Shown here: one piece after another, positions 1 through 8,323 of the stretch
Position numbering within the stretch: position 1 is the first letter of the stretch
How the letters are laid out: each line of letters begins with the position of its first letter
NCBI RefSeq assembly: GCF_019903425.1
Contig: NZ_JACHUZ010000013.1
Location: forward strand, 961,619 to 1,025,618
Reading direction: 5' to 3'
Origin: Vreelandella halophila
GTDB taxonomy: Bacteria > Pseudomonadota > Gammaproteobacteria > Pseudomonadales > Oleiphilaceae
Length of the DNA stretch: 64,000 nt
Made by a program: the position numbers and the translations under genes
Notes under the pieces: generated by a model
What the model was told of the DNA's origin: nothing
Seen by the model: only the letters and a program-made list of their open reading frames with translations
Database searches by the model: none

Positions 1-263
1 TCACCGAAGGCGCGCAGGGTGGCGTCCGCCTCCTGCAGGCGGGGCAGCAGCTGCTGGCCCAGTTCGAGCAGGTAGTTGCCGGCCTGGGTCAGCTGCAGGC
101 GCCGGCCCTGTTTGGACCACAGCCGGGCCCCGCTCTGCTCCTCCAACTTGTGCATGGCATGAGAGAGGGCCGACTGCGTCAGGCACAGGTGGCTGGCGGC
201 TTCACCCAGGGTGCCCTTTTCGTGCAGGGCCATGAGGATTTCAAGATGATGACGCTGAATCAT
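1..263 (-). CDS. LysR-family transcriptional regulator, N-terminal part (runs off left edge)
   Basis: The minus-strand frame opens with ATG at 263 and stays open to the edge, giving 87 residues. It begins MIQRHHLEILMALHEKGTLG and continues through a winged helix-turn-helix with the LysR-type signature LTQSALSHAMHKLEEQ at about residues 30-45. In the LysR family this part binds DNA; the effector domain would lie outside the window. The start resembles MetR, the homocysteine-responsive LysR member, but too little is visible to name the protein. It lies 213 bp downstream of the phospholipase gene on the same strand, so it probably has its own promoter in the AT-richer stretch at about 264-330. 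Confidence 0.85.
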   Translation of the reverse strand, partial: MIQRHHLEILMALHEKGTLGEAASHLCLTQSALSHAMHKLEEQSGARLWSKQGRRLQLTQAGNYLLELGQQLLPRLQEADATLRAFG

Positions 264-430
264 GAGCGTAACTCACGGATCGAATAGAAATAATCATTTT
301 CCATCATCGATTGCCGTGGGTAAAGTGTAACCAGCATCAAGGCGCGGGTTCAGGGAAGAGCGGGTTTGCCCGCGCATTGTGATGCCGCCGGTTACCGGTC
401 AGGCTCCTCGGCTGGCCGGCAGCCCCTTCC

Positions 431-454
431 ATGGGCAGGCGTCCGCCTGCCCAT
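431..454. terminator. perfect GC-rich hairpin downstream of pldA
   Basis: An 11-bp perfect inverted repeat (ATGGGCAGGCG at 431-441, CGCCTGCCCAT at 444-454) lies just past the pldA stop codon. No T-run follows on the minus strand, so this may be a weak terminator or an mRNA-stabilising hairpin. It is the only structured element I see between pldA and the regulator. Confidence 0.45.
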
Positions 455-476
455 TCCTTTCCGATTCCGCTGTTGT

Positions 477-1382
477 TCAGAGCCAGTCGTTCAGGGAGAC
501 GCCCAGCCCAATGCGGTGGGTGCGCTCGTTGTAGTCGATCAGGGACTCGCCGTATCCGTTGTAGTACTGGATATGGGCCTTGATGGAATTGCTTACCGGG
601 AAGGACCAGTTGACCTCTACGGAGGTCCGGTTGTTCTCGTCATGCAGGTTGTTCATTACAGAGATGCCCAGAGCATGGGTGCCGGCCGGGTTGTAGACCG
701 CGTTGAGCTGGCCATACCCGAGATACCGGTCAATGTCCGGGTTGTCATCCTCCGACCGCGAGGGCTTGATCCGATACCAGGGTTCCAGGGCGAACGTCCA
801 GTTGTCGGTGCTGTAGACCATGCCTGCCTTAACCCTGTTCCAGCTGCGCGAGAAAGGCTCCTCACGGCCATTGGACTCATGGTTGAAACCGACTATGAGC
901 ATTTCGAGTTTGCCCGGACCAATCTCCCAGCCCAGGTCGTGGGTCATGAAGATTTCGGGTTCAAAGTTGATCTCCCGGAAGGGCGAGGATTCATCGGTGT
1001 TGTAAAGCTGCCAGAATGCCAGCTGGGTGTAGCCGAACCACAGACGATTGGGCCCGTCAAAGACACCGGTCAGAAGCGGTATCCGGAAGCTGAGCTGGAA
1101 TTTGACCTCTTCCTTCTCAACTTCTTCACCATGTGGCTCCGGCGTATAGGTCGGTGTGGTCGGCACTTGGTTGGGGGAGCTGACCCAGGTGGCAGGCAGC
1201 AGGTAGTTGCGCCGGTGTGGCTGCAGAATGCTGGACTCGCCCAGCATCCGTTTGCGTGGTGCGGGATCGGAGCCTGTCTCTGAGGCGTCGTTGGCTTCCT
1301 CGTGGGGATGTGCCAAGCCTGGGGCTGCCTGGAGCCCGGCCAGGAGGGCCATAAGCGGTGTCAGGTGGCGTAGTCGTTTCAT
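477..1382 (-). CDS. pldA: outer membrane phospholipase A (PldA)
   Basis: This 301-residue protein has an N-terminal signal peptide (about residues 1-24, ending GLAHP), a charged proline-rich linker, and a beta-barrel from about residue 90 to the end. The catalytic triad of the OMPLA family fits: His168 and Ser170 in NHESNG and Asn182 in SRSWNR. The spacing is H-x-S, then 11 residues, then N, as in E. coli PldA. The enzyme hydrolyses phospholipids that reach the outer leaflet of the outer membrane. The C-terminus ends in an aromatic-rich strand (SLNDWL), usual for a barrel. A terminator separates it from the acyl-CoA dehydrogenase, so it is probably a single transcription unit. Confidence 0.93.
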   Translation of the reverse strand: MKRLRHLTPLMALLAGLQAAPGLAHPHEEANDASETGSDPAPRKRMLGESSILQPHRRNYLLPATWVSSPNQVPTTPTYTPEPHGEEVEKEEVKFQLSFRIPLLTGVFDGPNRLWFGYTQLAFWQLYNTDESSPFREINFEPEIFMTHDLGWEIGPGKLEMLIVGFNHESNGREEPFSRSWNRVKAGMVYSTDNWTFALEPWYRIKPSRSEDDNPDIDRYLGYGQLNAVYNPAGTHALGISVMNNLHDENNRTSVEVNWSFPVSNSIKAHIQYYNGYGESLIDYNERTHRIGLGVSLNDWL

Positions 1383-1415
1383 GGCCGGAGTTTACGCCAG
1401 GCGTGAGCCGGATAC

Positions 1416-1442
1416 AAAAACGCCGGGCACTGGGCCCGGCGT
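1416..1442 (-). terminator. rho-independent terminator of the acyl-CoA dehydrogenase gene
   Basis: Read on the minus strand, ACGCCGGGC and GCCCGGCGT form a strong stem that is followed at once by TTTTT. It starts 19 bp past the dehydrogenase stop codon. Confidence 0.85.
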
Positions 1443-1460
1443 CTGGTATGCCATGAGTGG

Positions 1461-3236
1461 TTACAGGGCCCACTGGTCGTCTTCCAGGGCCATGAGACTT
1501 TCTTTGCCGTCCGTAATGTCCGCCAGCAGGGCGTCTTTCTCCGGAAGGAGCTTGTCGAAGAAGAAACGCGCTGAGACCTGTTTGGCCTCATTGAAGGCCT
1601 GGTTGCCCTCGCCATTGGCCAGCGCCTCACCGGCGGCATCGGCCATGCGGGTCCACATCCACGCGATCACGGTCAGACCCGTGAGCCGCAGGAAGGGCGT
1701 AGCCGCGGCACCAGCCTGTTCCGGATCCTGGCGCGCGTTGTTGTTCAGCCAGCTGACGGCTTCCTCAAGAGTTGCCAGCGCAGCTTTCAGCTGACCCCGG
1801 TGAGCGCAGTCCGGATTCTGTTTCAGGTAGCCGGTCATGTCCGCGAACAGGCTCTGCACCAGGCGGCCCTTGTGCAGGCTGAGCTTGCGTCCAACCAGGT
1901 CCATGGCCTGGATGCCGTTGGTGCCCTCGTAGATGCGGGCAATGCGGCCATCACGCACGTACTGTTCAATGGGCCAGTCCTGGGTGAAGCCGGAGCCGCC
2001 CAGCACCTGCAGGCCGGTGTTGGCATTGGCGTAGCCCTCATCCGTCAGGAAGGCTTTCACTACGGGCGTCATGATCTGGACGATGTCATCCGCTGTCTGG
2101 CGGGTTTCAGGGTCCGGGTGGGCCTTGGACAGATCCAGCTGGTGTCCGGCGTACAGGGCCATGGCGCGCATGCCTTCATTGAGTACCTTCTGGCGCATGA
2201 GCATCCGGCGCACGTCCGGATGCACAATGACCGGATCCGCCGGGCCATCCGGGTTCTTCGGGCCGGACAGGGAGCGGCTCTGCAGGCGCTCTTTCGCAAA
2301 CCCGAGGCTTACCTGGTAGGCGGCCTCGGCCAGCCCCAGCCCCTGCATGCCCACCATCAGGCGGGCCTCGTTCATCATAGTGAACATCTGGCGCATACCG
2401 TCATGGGGCTCACCCACCAGCCAGCCCCGGGCCTCGTCCATGTTCATGACGCAGGTGGCGGAGCCCTTGATGCCCATCTTGTGCTCGAGGCCGCCGCAGA
2501 AGATGCTGTTGCGCTCACCGGTCTCAGGAATCACCTTGGGAACCACGAACAGGGAGATGCCCTTGGTACCGGCAGGTGCATCCGGCAGCTTGGCCAGGAC
2601 CAGGTGCATGATGTTGTCCGTCAGGTCATGTTCGCCCCCGGTAATCCAGATCTTGGTACCGCTGACCCGGTAGCTGCCGTCGGCATCCGGCTGGGCCTTG
2701 GTGCGGATCAGGCCCAGATCCGTGCCGCACTGGGGCTCGGTCAGGCACATGGTGCCGGTCCACTCCCCGGAGATCAGCTTCTCCAGGTAAGTGTCCTTCA
2801 GTTCCTGGGAGCCGTGTTCATGCAGGGTGCTGATGGCCCCATGGGTCAGCCCTGGGTACATGCCCAGGGACAGGTTGGTGGCGCAGACCATTTCATCCAC
2901 GATGAATTTGAGAATGTGAGGCAGCCCCTGGCCACCGTAGTCGACCGGCGCGTCCAGCGACGTCCAGCCGCCCTCGGAGAACTGGCGGTAGGCCTCCTGG
3001 AAGCCGGAGGGGGTGGTGACACTGGCGTCCTCGGGGTTGAACTGGCAGCCCTCGCGGTCGCCCGGTACGTTGGTAGGCTCCATGATATCCCGCATGAAGC
3101 GGCCGCCTTCCTCCAGGATGGCATTGATCAGGTCCGGGGTTGCCTCGGCATAGGGCTCGAGTTCGCACAGGCGGTCGGCGCCGAGAACGTTGTAGAGAAG
3201 GAAACGGTAATCGGTAACCGGTGCATCGTAGGCCAT
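1461..3236 (-). CDS. acyl-CoA dehydrogenase with N- and C-terminal extensions
   Basis: This 591-residue flavoprotein carries the long-form acyl-CoA dehydrogenase layout: a short N-terminal helical domain (MAYDAPVTDYRFLLYNVLG), the FAD-dependent dehydrogenase core (TGTMCLTEPQCGTDLG near residue 160), and a C-terminal domain of about 120 residues. The likely catalytic base is the glutamate in RIARIYEGTNGIQ, the usual position for this subfamily. It oxidises acyl-CoA to the 2-enoyl-CoA; related proteins include the DmdC type and FadE-like enzymes, and the chain-length preference cannot be read from the sequence. It is monocistronic, 80 bp downstream of the dehydrogenase/ECF sigma operon and ended by its own terminator. 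Confidence 0.92.
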   Translation of the reverse strand: MAYDAPVTDYRFLLYNVLGADRLCELEPYAEATPDLINAILEEGGRFMRDIMEPTNVPGDREGCQFNPEDASVTTPSGFQEAYRQFSEGGWTSLDAPVDYGGQGLPHILKFIVDEMVCATNLSLGMYPGLTHGAISTLHEHGSQELKDTYLEKLISGEWTGTMCLTEPQCGTDLGLIRTKAQPDADGSYRVSGTKIWITGGEHDLTDNIMHLVLAKLPDAPAGTKGISLFVVPKVIPETGERNSIFCGGLEHKMGIKGSATCVMNMDEARGWLVGEPHDGMRQMFTMMNEARLMVGMQGLGLAEAAYQVSLGFAKERLQSRSLSGPKNPDGPADPVIVHPDVRRMLMRQKVLNEGMRAMALYAGHQLDLSKAHPDPETRQTADDIVQIMTPVVKAFLTDEGYANANTGLQVLGGSGFTQDWPIEQYVRDGRIARIYEGTNGIQAMDLVGRKLSLHKGRLVQSLFADMTGYLKQNPDCAHRGQLKAALATLEEAVSWLNNNARQDPEQAGAAATPFLRLTGLTVIAWMWTRMADAAGEALANGEGNQAFNEAKQVSARFFFDKLLPEKDALLADITDGKESLMALEDDQWAL

Positions 3237-3316
3237 GAAACGCCTCGCTATGGTGAGGTGAATGGAGATTCAGGATGTATCAGTATTTACGGATGAGGCG
3301 GGTTGTTGGTTCAGGG

Positions 3317-4060
3317 CTACCAGGGGAGTTCGGAGCCGTCCCAGCTCAGGAAGCGACCACTGTCTTCCGGACTCAGGCCATCCAGAACCGTCCACAGGTT
3401 GGCGGCGGTGTCAGCGGGGCTGTGCACCCTGAGGTGGGCCAAAGACTGTTGGAAAGGAGCGGTGAGGGCGGTTTCCGTGGTGCCCGGGTGCAGGGCCACG
3501 ACAGTTGCGGGCCGGAGCCGGCGCTGGGTTTCAATGGCGAGATTGCGCACTGCCATATTCAGGGCGGCTTTGCTGCAGCGGTAGCCGTACCAGCCACCGT
3601 AGCTGTTATCGCCGATGGAACCGACCTTGGCGGAGACAGCGGCGATCAGCTTGGGATCGCGGTGGCGCAGCCATGGAATCAGCGCCTGGACGGTGTTGAG
3701 GAATCCCAGTGTGTTGACCCGGTAGCTCTGGAGCATGGCCTCCGGATCCACGTCCTCCAGCCGCTTTTCCGGAAACAGCCCTTCGCCATGGAGCACGCCA
3801 ACGGCATAGAGAACACGGGTGATCCGGGCATCCGCGGGCAGATGGCCGGCGAGAGCGGCCTTCAGAGCCTCCCTGTTACCCACGTCGCCATCCACCAGGC
3901 TGAGCCGCCCGGGGAAGGCTTCAGCCAGAGCGCAGGCATCCTGGCTTCTGGAAGCGTTCCGGCTCAGCCCGACCACATGGGTGTCGGGATTGCGCCGCAG
4001 CTCATGGGCCGCCAGCGCCAGGCCAATACCACCACTGATTCCGGCAACCAGCGTATCCAT
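3317..4060 (-). CDS. short-chain dehydrogenase/reductase (CsgA/C-factor-like)
   Basis: This 247-residue Rossmann protein has the nucleotide-binding GISGGIG at residues 7-13, an active-site serine in the AAVSAKVGSIG stretch and the catalytic Y-x-x-x-K in YRCSK. It starts 11 bp after the ChrR anti-sigma stop codon on the same strand, so it is almost certainly the third gene of the ECF sigma operon. Dehydrogenases of this type are common next to ChrR-type sigma factors that respond to singlet oxygen. The substrate is unknown. The final residues (SWDGSELPW) match the C-factor-like subgroup. Confidence 0.88.
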   Translation of the reverse strand: MDTLVAGISGGIGLALAAHELRRNPDTHVVGLSRNASRSQDACALAEAFPGRLSLVDGDVGNREALKAALAGHLPADARITRVLYAVGVLHGEGLFPEKRLEDVDPEAMLQSYRVNTLGFLNTVQALIPWLRHRDPKLIAAVSAKVGSIGDNSYGGWYGYRCSKAALNMAVRNLAIETQRRLRPATVVALHPGTTETALTAPFQQSLAHLRVHSPADTAANLWTVLDGLSPEDSGRFLSWDGSELPW

Positions 4061-4071
4061 CAGCCCAGCAG

Positions 4072-4713
4072 CTAGCGGATGAAGGGGTTGAGCAGCCGTG
4101 TCAGCCGGCCGGTGAGCTTAACGGGGGCATCCATCACCGAGAGGGTGATGCAGTCCTCACCATGCAGGGCTACCGGCTGGTGGTCATGGTGGTGGTCCAG
4201 GATCACGAAATCCCCTTTGCTGAACACACCATTGGCATCGGCAAAGGCACCGGTCAGAACCAGTGTGGCCTCAGAGCCGTGGTGGCTGTGAGAGGGGGCT
4301 CGTCCGCCAGCGCACAGCTTCTGCAGGGTTACGCGCTCCTCACCGGGAAACCGGTCGCTCAGGTCATAGACGCTGACATCGGCCAGCTGGCGCTTCCAGG
4401 GCAGCTCGTTCAGATCACTGCCGAGCAGCCGTTCAAGCGGGGAGTCGTTGGAGGGCTTCTCCACCGTCGCCTCGCGGGATGCCGGCTCACTGTCAATCTG
4501 CGCGACAATGTTGTCGAACAGGTCGTCGGAGACCCGGCTCGCCTGTTTGCTGTGGTCGAGCATGATCGCGCCCAGGCTGTTCAGCATGTCCAGCTGGCCG
4601 CGACAGTGGGAGCACCGGTCCAGATGCATACGCATGCACAGGGCCATGGGCTCGGAGAGCGTGCCCGCACTGTACTCCATCAGAAGGACTTCATCGGGAT
4701 GATGGGTACTCAT
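4072..4713 (-). CDS. chrR: ChrR-type anti-sigma factor (zinc-binding, cupin)
   Basis: This 213-residue protein has two domains. The N-terminus carries a zinc-binding anti-sigma motif, His30-x3-Cys34-x2-Cys37 (HLDRCSHC), which holds the sigma factor. The C-terminal half is a cupin (HSHHGSEATLVLTGAF and GDFVILDHHHDHQ, about residues 140-190), a second metal site needed in ChrR for the response to singlet oxygen and related oxidants. Its ATG overlaps the sigma stop codon as ATGA, so the two proteins are translationally coupled and made in ratio. The pair matches the RpoE-ChrR system of Rhodobacter sphaeroides. Confidence 0.92.
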   Translation of the reverse strand: MSTHHPDEVLLMEYSAGTLSEPMALCMRMHLDRCSHCRGQLDMLNSLGAIMLDHSKQASRVSDDLFDNIVAQIDSEPASREATVEKPSNDSPLERLLGSDLNELPWKRQLADVSVYDLSDRFPGEERVTLQKLCAGGRAPSHSHHGSEATLVLTGAFADANGVFSKGDFVILDHHHDHQPVALHGEDCITLSVMDAPVKLTGRLTRLLNPFIR

Positions 4714-5354
4714 AGATCCTGATCCTGAAGAATCACTTTCAGTTTGCCCAGTGCCAGACGGACACGGCTCTTGACGGTTCCGAGCGGAATACCCAGATCC
4801 TCGGCCACGGCCTGGTGCGACTTGTGTTCGAGATAGACCTGTTTGAGCACGGTCAGCTGTTCCTGTGGCAGGTGTTCGAAGGAGTCACGGATGCGCCGTT
4901 CAGCAATTATACGGTGCAGGGACGGCACCGGATCCTTCTCATCGTCACCCGGGATCTGCCACAGGTCTTCCGTCTCGATGGCCATCTCGGCGCTGCCGCG
5001 CTGGATCTTGCGCAGCATATCGATACGCTGGTTCCGGGCAATGGTGAAGATCCAGGTGGAGGCAGCCGCCTTGCGCCAGTCATAGGTGGAGGCCCGCCGC
5101 CAGATGGAGATCATGACCTCCTGGACGAGCTCCTCCGCCTGATGGGCTATGCCATTGGAAATCGCATAGTATTTGATCTGCGGACCGAAGTGCTCAAACA
5201 GCTGGTGGAACGCCGCCCTGTCCTGATGGCTGGCGACCCGTTCCAGGAGCTGGCTCCAGTGGTCCTTGCTGCGCTCGGCGCGCGAGCTGTCCGGGGCTGT
5301 GGTCACGTTGCGACTCTTGGTTGCTGCCGTCTGGCTGCTTCTTATGAGTTCCAT
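4710..5354 (-). CDS. ECF RNA polymerase sigma factor, ChrR-controlled group (RpoE of Rhodobacter type)
   Basis: This 214-residue ECF sigma has region 2 at about residues 60-115 (LVQEVMISIWRRASTYDWR, then the -10-contacting helix) and region 4 at about 155-208 (VAEDLGIPLGTVKSRVR). The adjoining ChrR anti-sigma assigns it to the ECF group that answers singlet oxygen and organic hydroperoxides. An N-terminal tail of about 35 residues is longer than usual, so a later start is possible. A promoter fitting the consensus of this group lies upstream (5396-5425), so the operon is probably autoregulated. Confidence 0.92.
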   Translation of the reverse strand: MELIRSSQTAATKSRNVTTAPDSSRAERSKDHWSQLLERVASHQDRAAFHQLFEHFGPQIKYYAISNGIAHQAEELVQEVMISIWRRASTYDWRKAAASTWIFTIARNQRIDMLRKIQRGSAEMAIETEDLWQIPGDDEKDPVPSLHRIIAERRIRDSFEHLPQEQLTVLKQVYLEHKSHQAVAEDLGIPLGTVKSRVRLALGKLKVILQDQDL

Positions 5355-5395
5355 TGTAGGTGCCCGTCGCCATGTTGGGAAATCAAACCTGAACA

Positions 5396-5425
5396 GGGTT
5401 ACGCGGGCGCTACGCGGATGGATCA
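5396..5425 (-). promoter_or_regulatory. predicted ECF (RpoE/ChrR-type) autoregulatory promoter
   Basis: On the minus strand TGATCC (5425-5420) is followed after exactly 18 bp by TAACCC (5401-5396), 41 bp before the sigma ATG. The Rhodobacter RpoE-ChrR regulon uses TGATCC-N18-TA. The TGA of the -35 hexamer is also the stop codon of speA. Confidence 0.65.
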
Positions 5426-7312
5426 GTCTCCGGTGAGATAGGTGTAGCTTTCCAGTCCCTGACGGATCTGTTCAAGCAGCCGCAGGCGCTCGTCCTCCGC
5501 CAGCCCGGCGGTCTCGATCCGGGATTCGAGCCGGCGGAACAGGCCCTCGGGGTCGTGGTTAACCTGGCGCAGCACACTGGCCAGGGTCTCGCCATGGGCC
5601 AGGTGTCTGACCTGGGCGTTGCCTTCGGCGTCGAGGCTGACATCGGCGGCGTCCGTATCGCCGAACAGGTTGTGCATGTCCCCCAGGATCTCCTGGTAGG
5701 CGCCGGTCATGAAGAAGGCAAGCTGATCCACATCCGTGGCATCGGGCAGGGGCAGGGTGGTCTCAATGCCGTCGCCATCCACGTAGTGGTCAATGCGGCC
5801 ATCGGAGTCGCAGGTCATGTCGCGCAGCACGGCCCGCCGGGTGGTCGGCCGGTCCAGCCCCTGCAGTGGCAGGATGGGGAAGATCTGGTCAATGCCCCAG
5901 ATGTCCGGCAGCGACTGGAAGATCGAGAGGTTCATGAACAGCCGTTCCGCGCACTGTTCGTTGAGTTCATCAAGCAGGTCGCGGTGTACGCGGTTGCCGG
6001 GGTTGAGCCGGGTGCGAAGCCGCATGGCCACCTGCCGCTGGAGCTGTTCCGCCTGGGCGCGCTGTTGCAGTGACATCAGGCCGTGGGCGAATTCGGTCTG
6101 CACGTCCGCCATGGCCTGCGCCGCATCATGATGGATCTCGACGGCGGAGCGTTCGGGGCCGTCGCCGCTGAGCGCCTGGTAGTCCGCCCAGAGGCTGCGC
6201 AGTGGTGCCGGGGCGGTCCCGGGGACCGGTTCCGGGCTGGCCGTTTCGGGCGCCTCCCGGTCGATGATGTTGGTCACCAGTACCGCGTGGTGGGCGGTCA
6301 TGGCCCGGCCGGATTCGGTGATCAGGTGCGGGTGGGGCAGATTGTTGCGGGTACAGGATTCGTGGAAGGTCTGCACCACCTGACGGGCGTACTCTTCCAT
6401 GCTGTAGTTCATGGAGCAGGCGCTGCGCGAACGGGTGCCCTCGTAGTCCACGCCCAGGCCGCCGCCCACATCCACGGTATTCAGGGGCGCGCCGGCCTCG
6501 CGCAGGGTATGGTGGAAGCGCGCCGCCTCGCGCAGGCCGGTCTGGATGTCCCGGATGTTGGCGATCTGGGAGCCCAGGTGGAAGTGCAGCAGTTGCAGGC
6601 AGTCCAGGGCATCGGCCTCATGCAGCTGCTCCACCACCGTCAGGACCTGCTGCGCGGAGAGCCCGAACTTGGATTTCTCGCCGCCGGTGTTCTGCCAGTT
6701 ACCTTCACCGATTGTGGCCAGCCGGGCGCGAATCCCGATGAGGGGCCGGACGCCCAGGCGGCGGGACTCGTCCAGGATCAGGGGGAGCTCGGAGGCCTTC
6801 TCCACCACGATGTAAACACGGTGGCCGAGGCGTTGCCCCATCAGCGCCAGGCGGATGGTCTCGCGGTCCTTGTAGCCGTTGCAGATAATGCGGGCATTGG
6901 GCGGCGCCAGTGCCAGCACTGCGAAAAGCTCCGGCTTGCTGCCGGCCTCCAGGCCGATCTGGCCCTGCCCGCCGGCCGGTTCGCTGCGGATGATCTCCTC
7001 CACCACGCGGCGCTGCTGGTTGACCTTGATGGGGTAGACGGCGGTGTAGCCCCCCTCGTAGCCAAGATGCCGGATGGGATCGTTGAAGGCCCGGCAAAGG
7101 CGGTTCACGCGGTGATGGAGAATGTCACTGAAGCGGATCAGAACCGGCAGGCGGGCGCCCTGGCGCTGCACCTGTGCCACCACCCCGGCCAGCGATAGCC
7201 CTGGGCTTTGGGTGTCGGGGTTGATGCGCAGCTCACCCCCGGCGCCGACTGACACATAGCCCTCGCTCCAGCGGTCGATGTTCCAGGTGCGGCCAGGGGG
7301 GTCGCTGTGCAT
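5423..7312 (-). CDS. speA: biosynthetic arginine decarboxylase
   Basis: This 629-residue PLP enzyme makes agmatine from arginine, the first step of the agmatine route to putrescine. The PLP lysine lies in AVYPIKVNQQ near residue 95; an alanine-racemase-type barrel follows, with HFHLGSQI and DVGGGLGVDY motifs, and then the C-terminal sheet domain (GAYQEILGDMHNLFGD). The length fits SpeA (about 630-660). The start at 7312 has GGAG 6 bp upstream. It is divergent from speE, so both ends of the spermidine route share one control region. Confidence 0.96.
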   Translation of the reverse strand: MHSDPPGRTWNIDRWSEGYVSVGAGGELRINPDTQSPGLSLAGVVAQVQRQGARLPVLIRFSDILHHRVNRLCRAFNDPIRHLGYEGGYTAVYPIKVNQQRRVVEEIIRSEPAGGQGQIGLEAGSKPELFAVLALAPPNARIICNGYKDRETIRLALMGQRLGHRVYIVVEKASELPLILDESRRLGVRPLIGIRARLATIGEGNWQNTGGEKSKFGLSAQQVLTVVEQLHEADALDCLQLLHFHLGSQIANIRDIQTGLREAARFHHTLREAGAPLNTVDVGGGLGVDYEGTRSRSACSMNYSMEEYARQVVQTFHESCTRNNLPHPHLITESGRAMTAHHAVLVTNIIDREAPETASPEPVPGTAPAPLRSLWADYQALSGDGPERSAVEIHHDAAQAMADVQTEFAHGLMSLQQRAQAEQLQRQVAMRLRTRLNPGNRVHRDLLDELNEQCAERLFMNLSIFQSLPDIWGIDQIFPILPLQGLDRPTTRRAVLRDMTCDSDGRIDHYVDGDGIETTLPLPDATDVDQLAFFMTGAYQEILGDMHNLFGDTDAADVSLDAEGNAQVRHLAHGETLASVLRQVNHDPEGLFRRLESRIETAGLAEDERLRLLEQIRQGLESYTYLTGD

Positions 7313-7373
7313 GCAGGCTCCGGGCAGATGGCTTTCCGGGGATTGTAAGGCCGCGGGCGTCTATGGAACAGAC

Positions 7374-7402
7374 TTCTGTCCAGTGCCGGCGGGTCGTACA
7401 AT
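7374..7402 (+). promoter_or_regulatory. possible sigma-70 promoter of speE
   Basis: TACAAT at 7397-7402 is a good -10 hexamer, 30 bp before the speE ATG. The sequence 17 bp upstream, TTCTGT, is a poor -35, so the call is tentative. Confidence 0.35.
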
Positions 7403-7432
7403 GATCCCTTTACCCAGGCGCAGGAGAGAACC

Positions 7433-8320
7433 ATGAGCGGACTCGACGACAACTGGTTCACCGAGGTCTACGCGGAGGAGTCCATCGCCTTCTCATTCCG
7501 GATCAAGGGGAAGGTGCACGAGGAGCAGTCGCCCTACCAGACCATCAGCATCTACGAGACCGAGACCTTCGGCTATCTCATGGCGATCGATGGCTGCGTC
7601 ATGCTCTCCACCCGGGATAACTTCCTGTACCACGAGATGATGGCGCACCCGGTTTTGTTCACGCACCGCAACCCGAAACGGGTGGCCATCATTGGCGGTG
7701 GCGACTGCGGCACGCTGCGCGAGGTGCTGCGCCATGACGGCGTGGAGGAAGTCTGGCAGGCGGAGATCGATCAGCGTGTGACGGAACTTTCCGAAAAATG
7801 GTTCCCGGAGCTGTGCGAGGCGAACGAGGACCCGCGTGCCAACTTCTTCTTCGGTGACGGCATCAAGTGGATCCAGGACACGGATCCGGGCTATTTCGAT
7901 GTCATCATCATCGACAGTACGGATCCGGTTGGGCCGGCCGAGGGTCTGTTCACGAAGGATTTCTACCGCGACTGCTACATGGCGCTGGGCGAGAACGGCC
8001 TGATGGTGCAGCAGACCGAGTCGCCCCTGATGGAGCGGCCGAAGTCGATCATCCGTAAGGCGCATGAGGACATGAAGGCCGCCGGCTATCATCACAGCAA
8101 GACGCTGGTTTTTCCGCAGCCGGTCTACCCCACGGGCTGGTGGAGCTGCACCATCGCCGGCAAGGTGACGCCGCTGGAGCACTTCCGGGAGGCGGATGCC
8201 GGCACGCGGCCGTTCCCGACCCGCTACTACAGTGCCGATGTGCACCGCGGGGCGCTGGCCACGCCGCCCTTCCTGCAGGACATCATCGGCGAGGATCACC
8301 CCGTCGGCGGTGAAGGGTGA
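7433..8320 (+). CDS. speE: spermidine synthase (polyamine aminopropyltransferase)
   Basis: This 295-residue protein transfers an aminopropyl group from decarboxylated S-adenosylmethionine to putrescine. The nucleotide-binding loop VAIIGGGDCGTLREVLRH, the acidic VIIIDSTDPVGPAEGLF and the C-terminal YPTGWWSC block are typical of the E. coli-type enzyme. An AGGAGAG ribosome site precedes the ATG. It is divergent from speA and convergent with the MocR gene, whose stop codon lies 3 bp away, so no separate terminator fits between them. Confidence 0.96.
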   Translation: MSGLDDNWFTEVYAEESIAFSFRIKGKVHEEQSPYQTISIYETETFGYLMAIDGCVMLSTRDNFLYHEMMAHPVLFTHRNPKRVAIIGGGDCGTLREVLRHDGVEEVWQAEIDQRVTELSEKWFPELCEANEDPRANFFFGDGIKWIQDTDPGYFDVIIIDSTDPVGPAEGLFTKDFYRDCYMALGENGLMVQQTESPLMERPKSIIRKAHEDMKAAGYHHSKTLVFPQPVYPTGWWSCTIAGKVTPLEHFREADAGTRPFPTRYYSADVHRGALATPPFLQDIIGEDHPVGGEG

Positions 8321-8323
8321 TGC

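Noticed and set aside
1800-3296. A 498-residue plus-strand frame
   Set aside because: It is antisense to the acyl-CoA dehydrogenase; its composition (Gly, Val, His, Gln rich) is that of a shadow frame.
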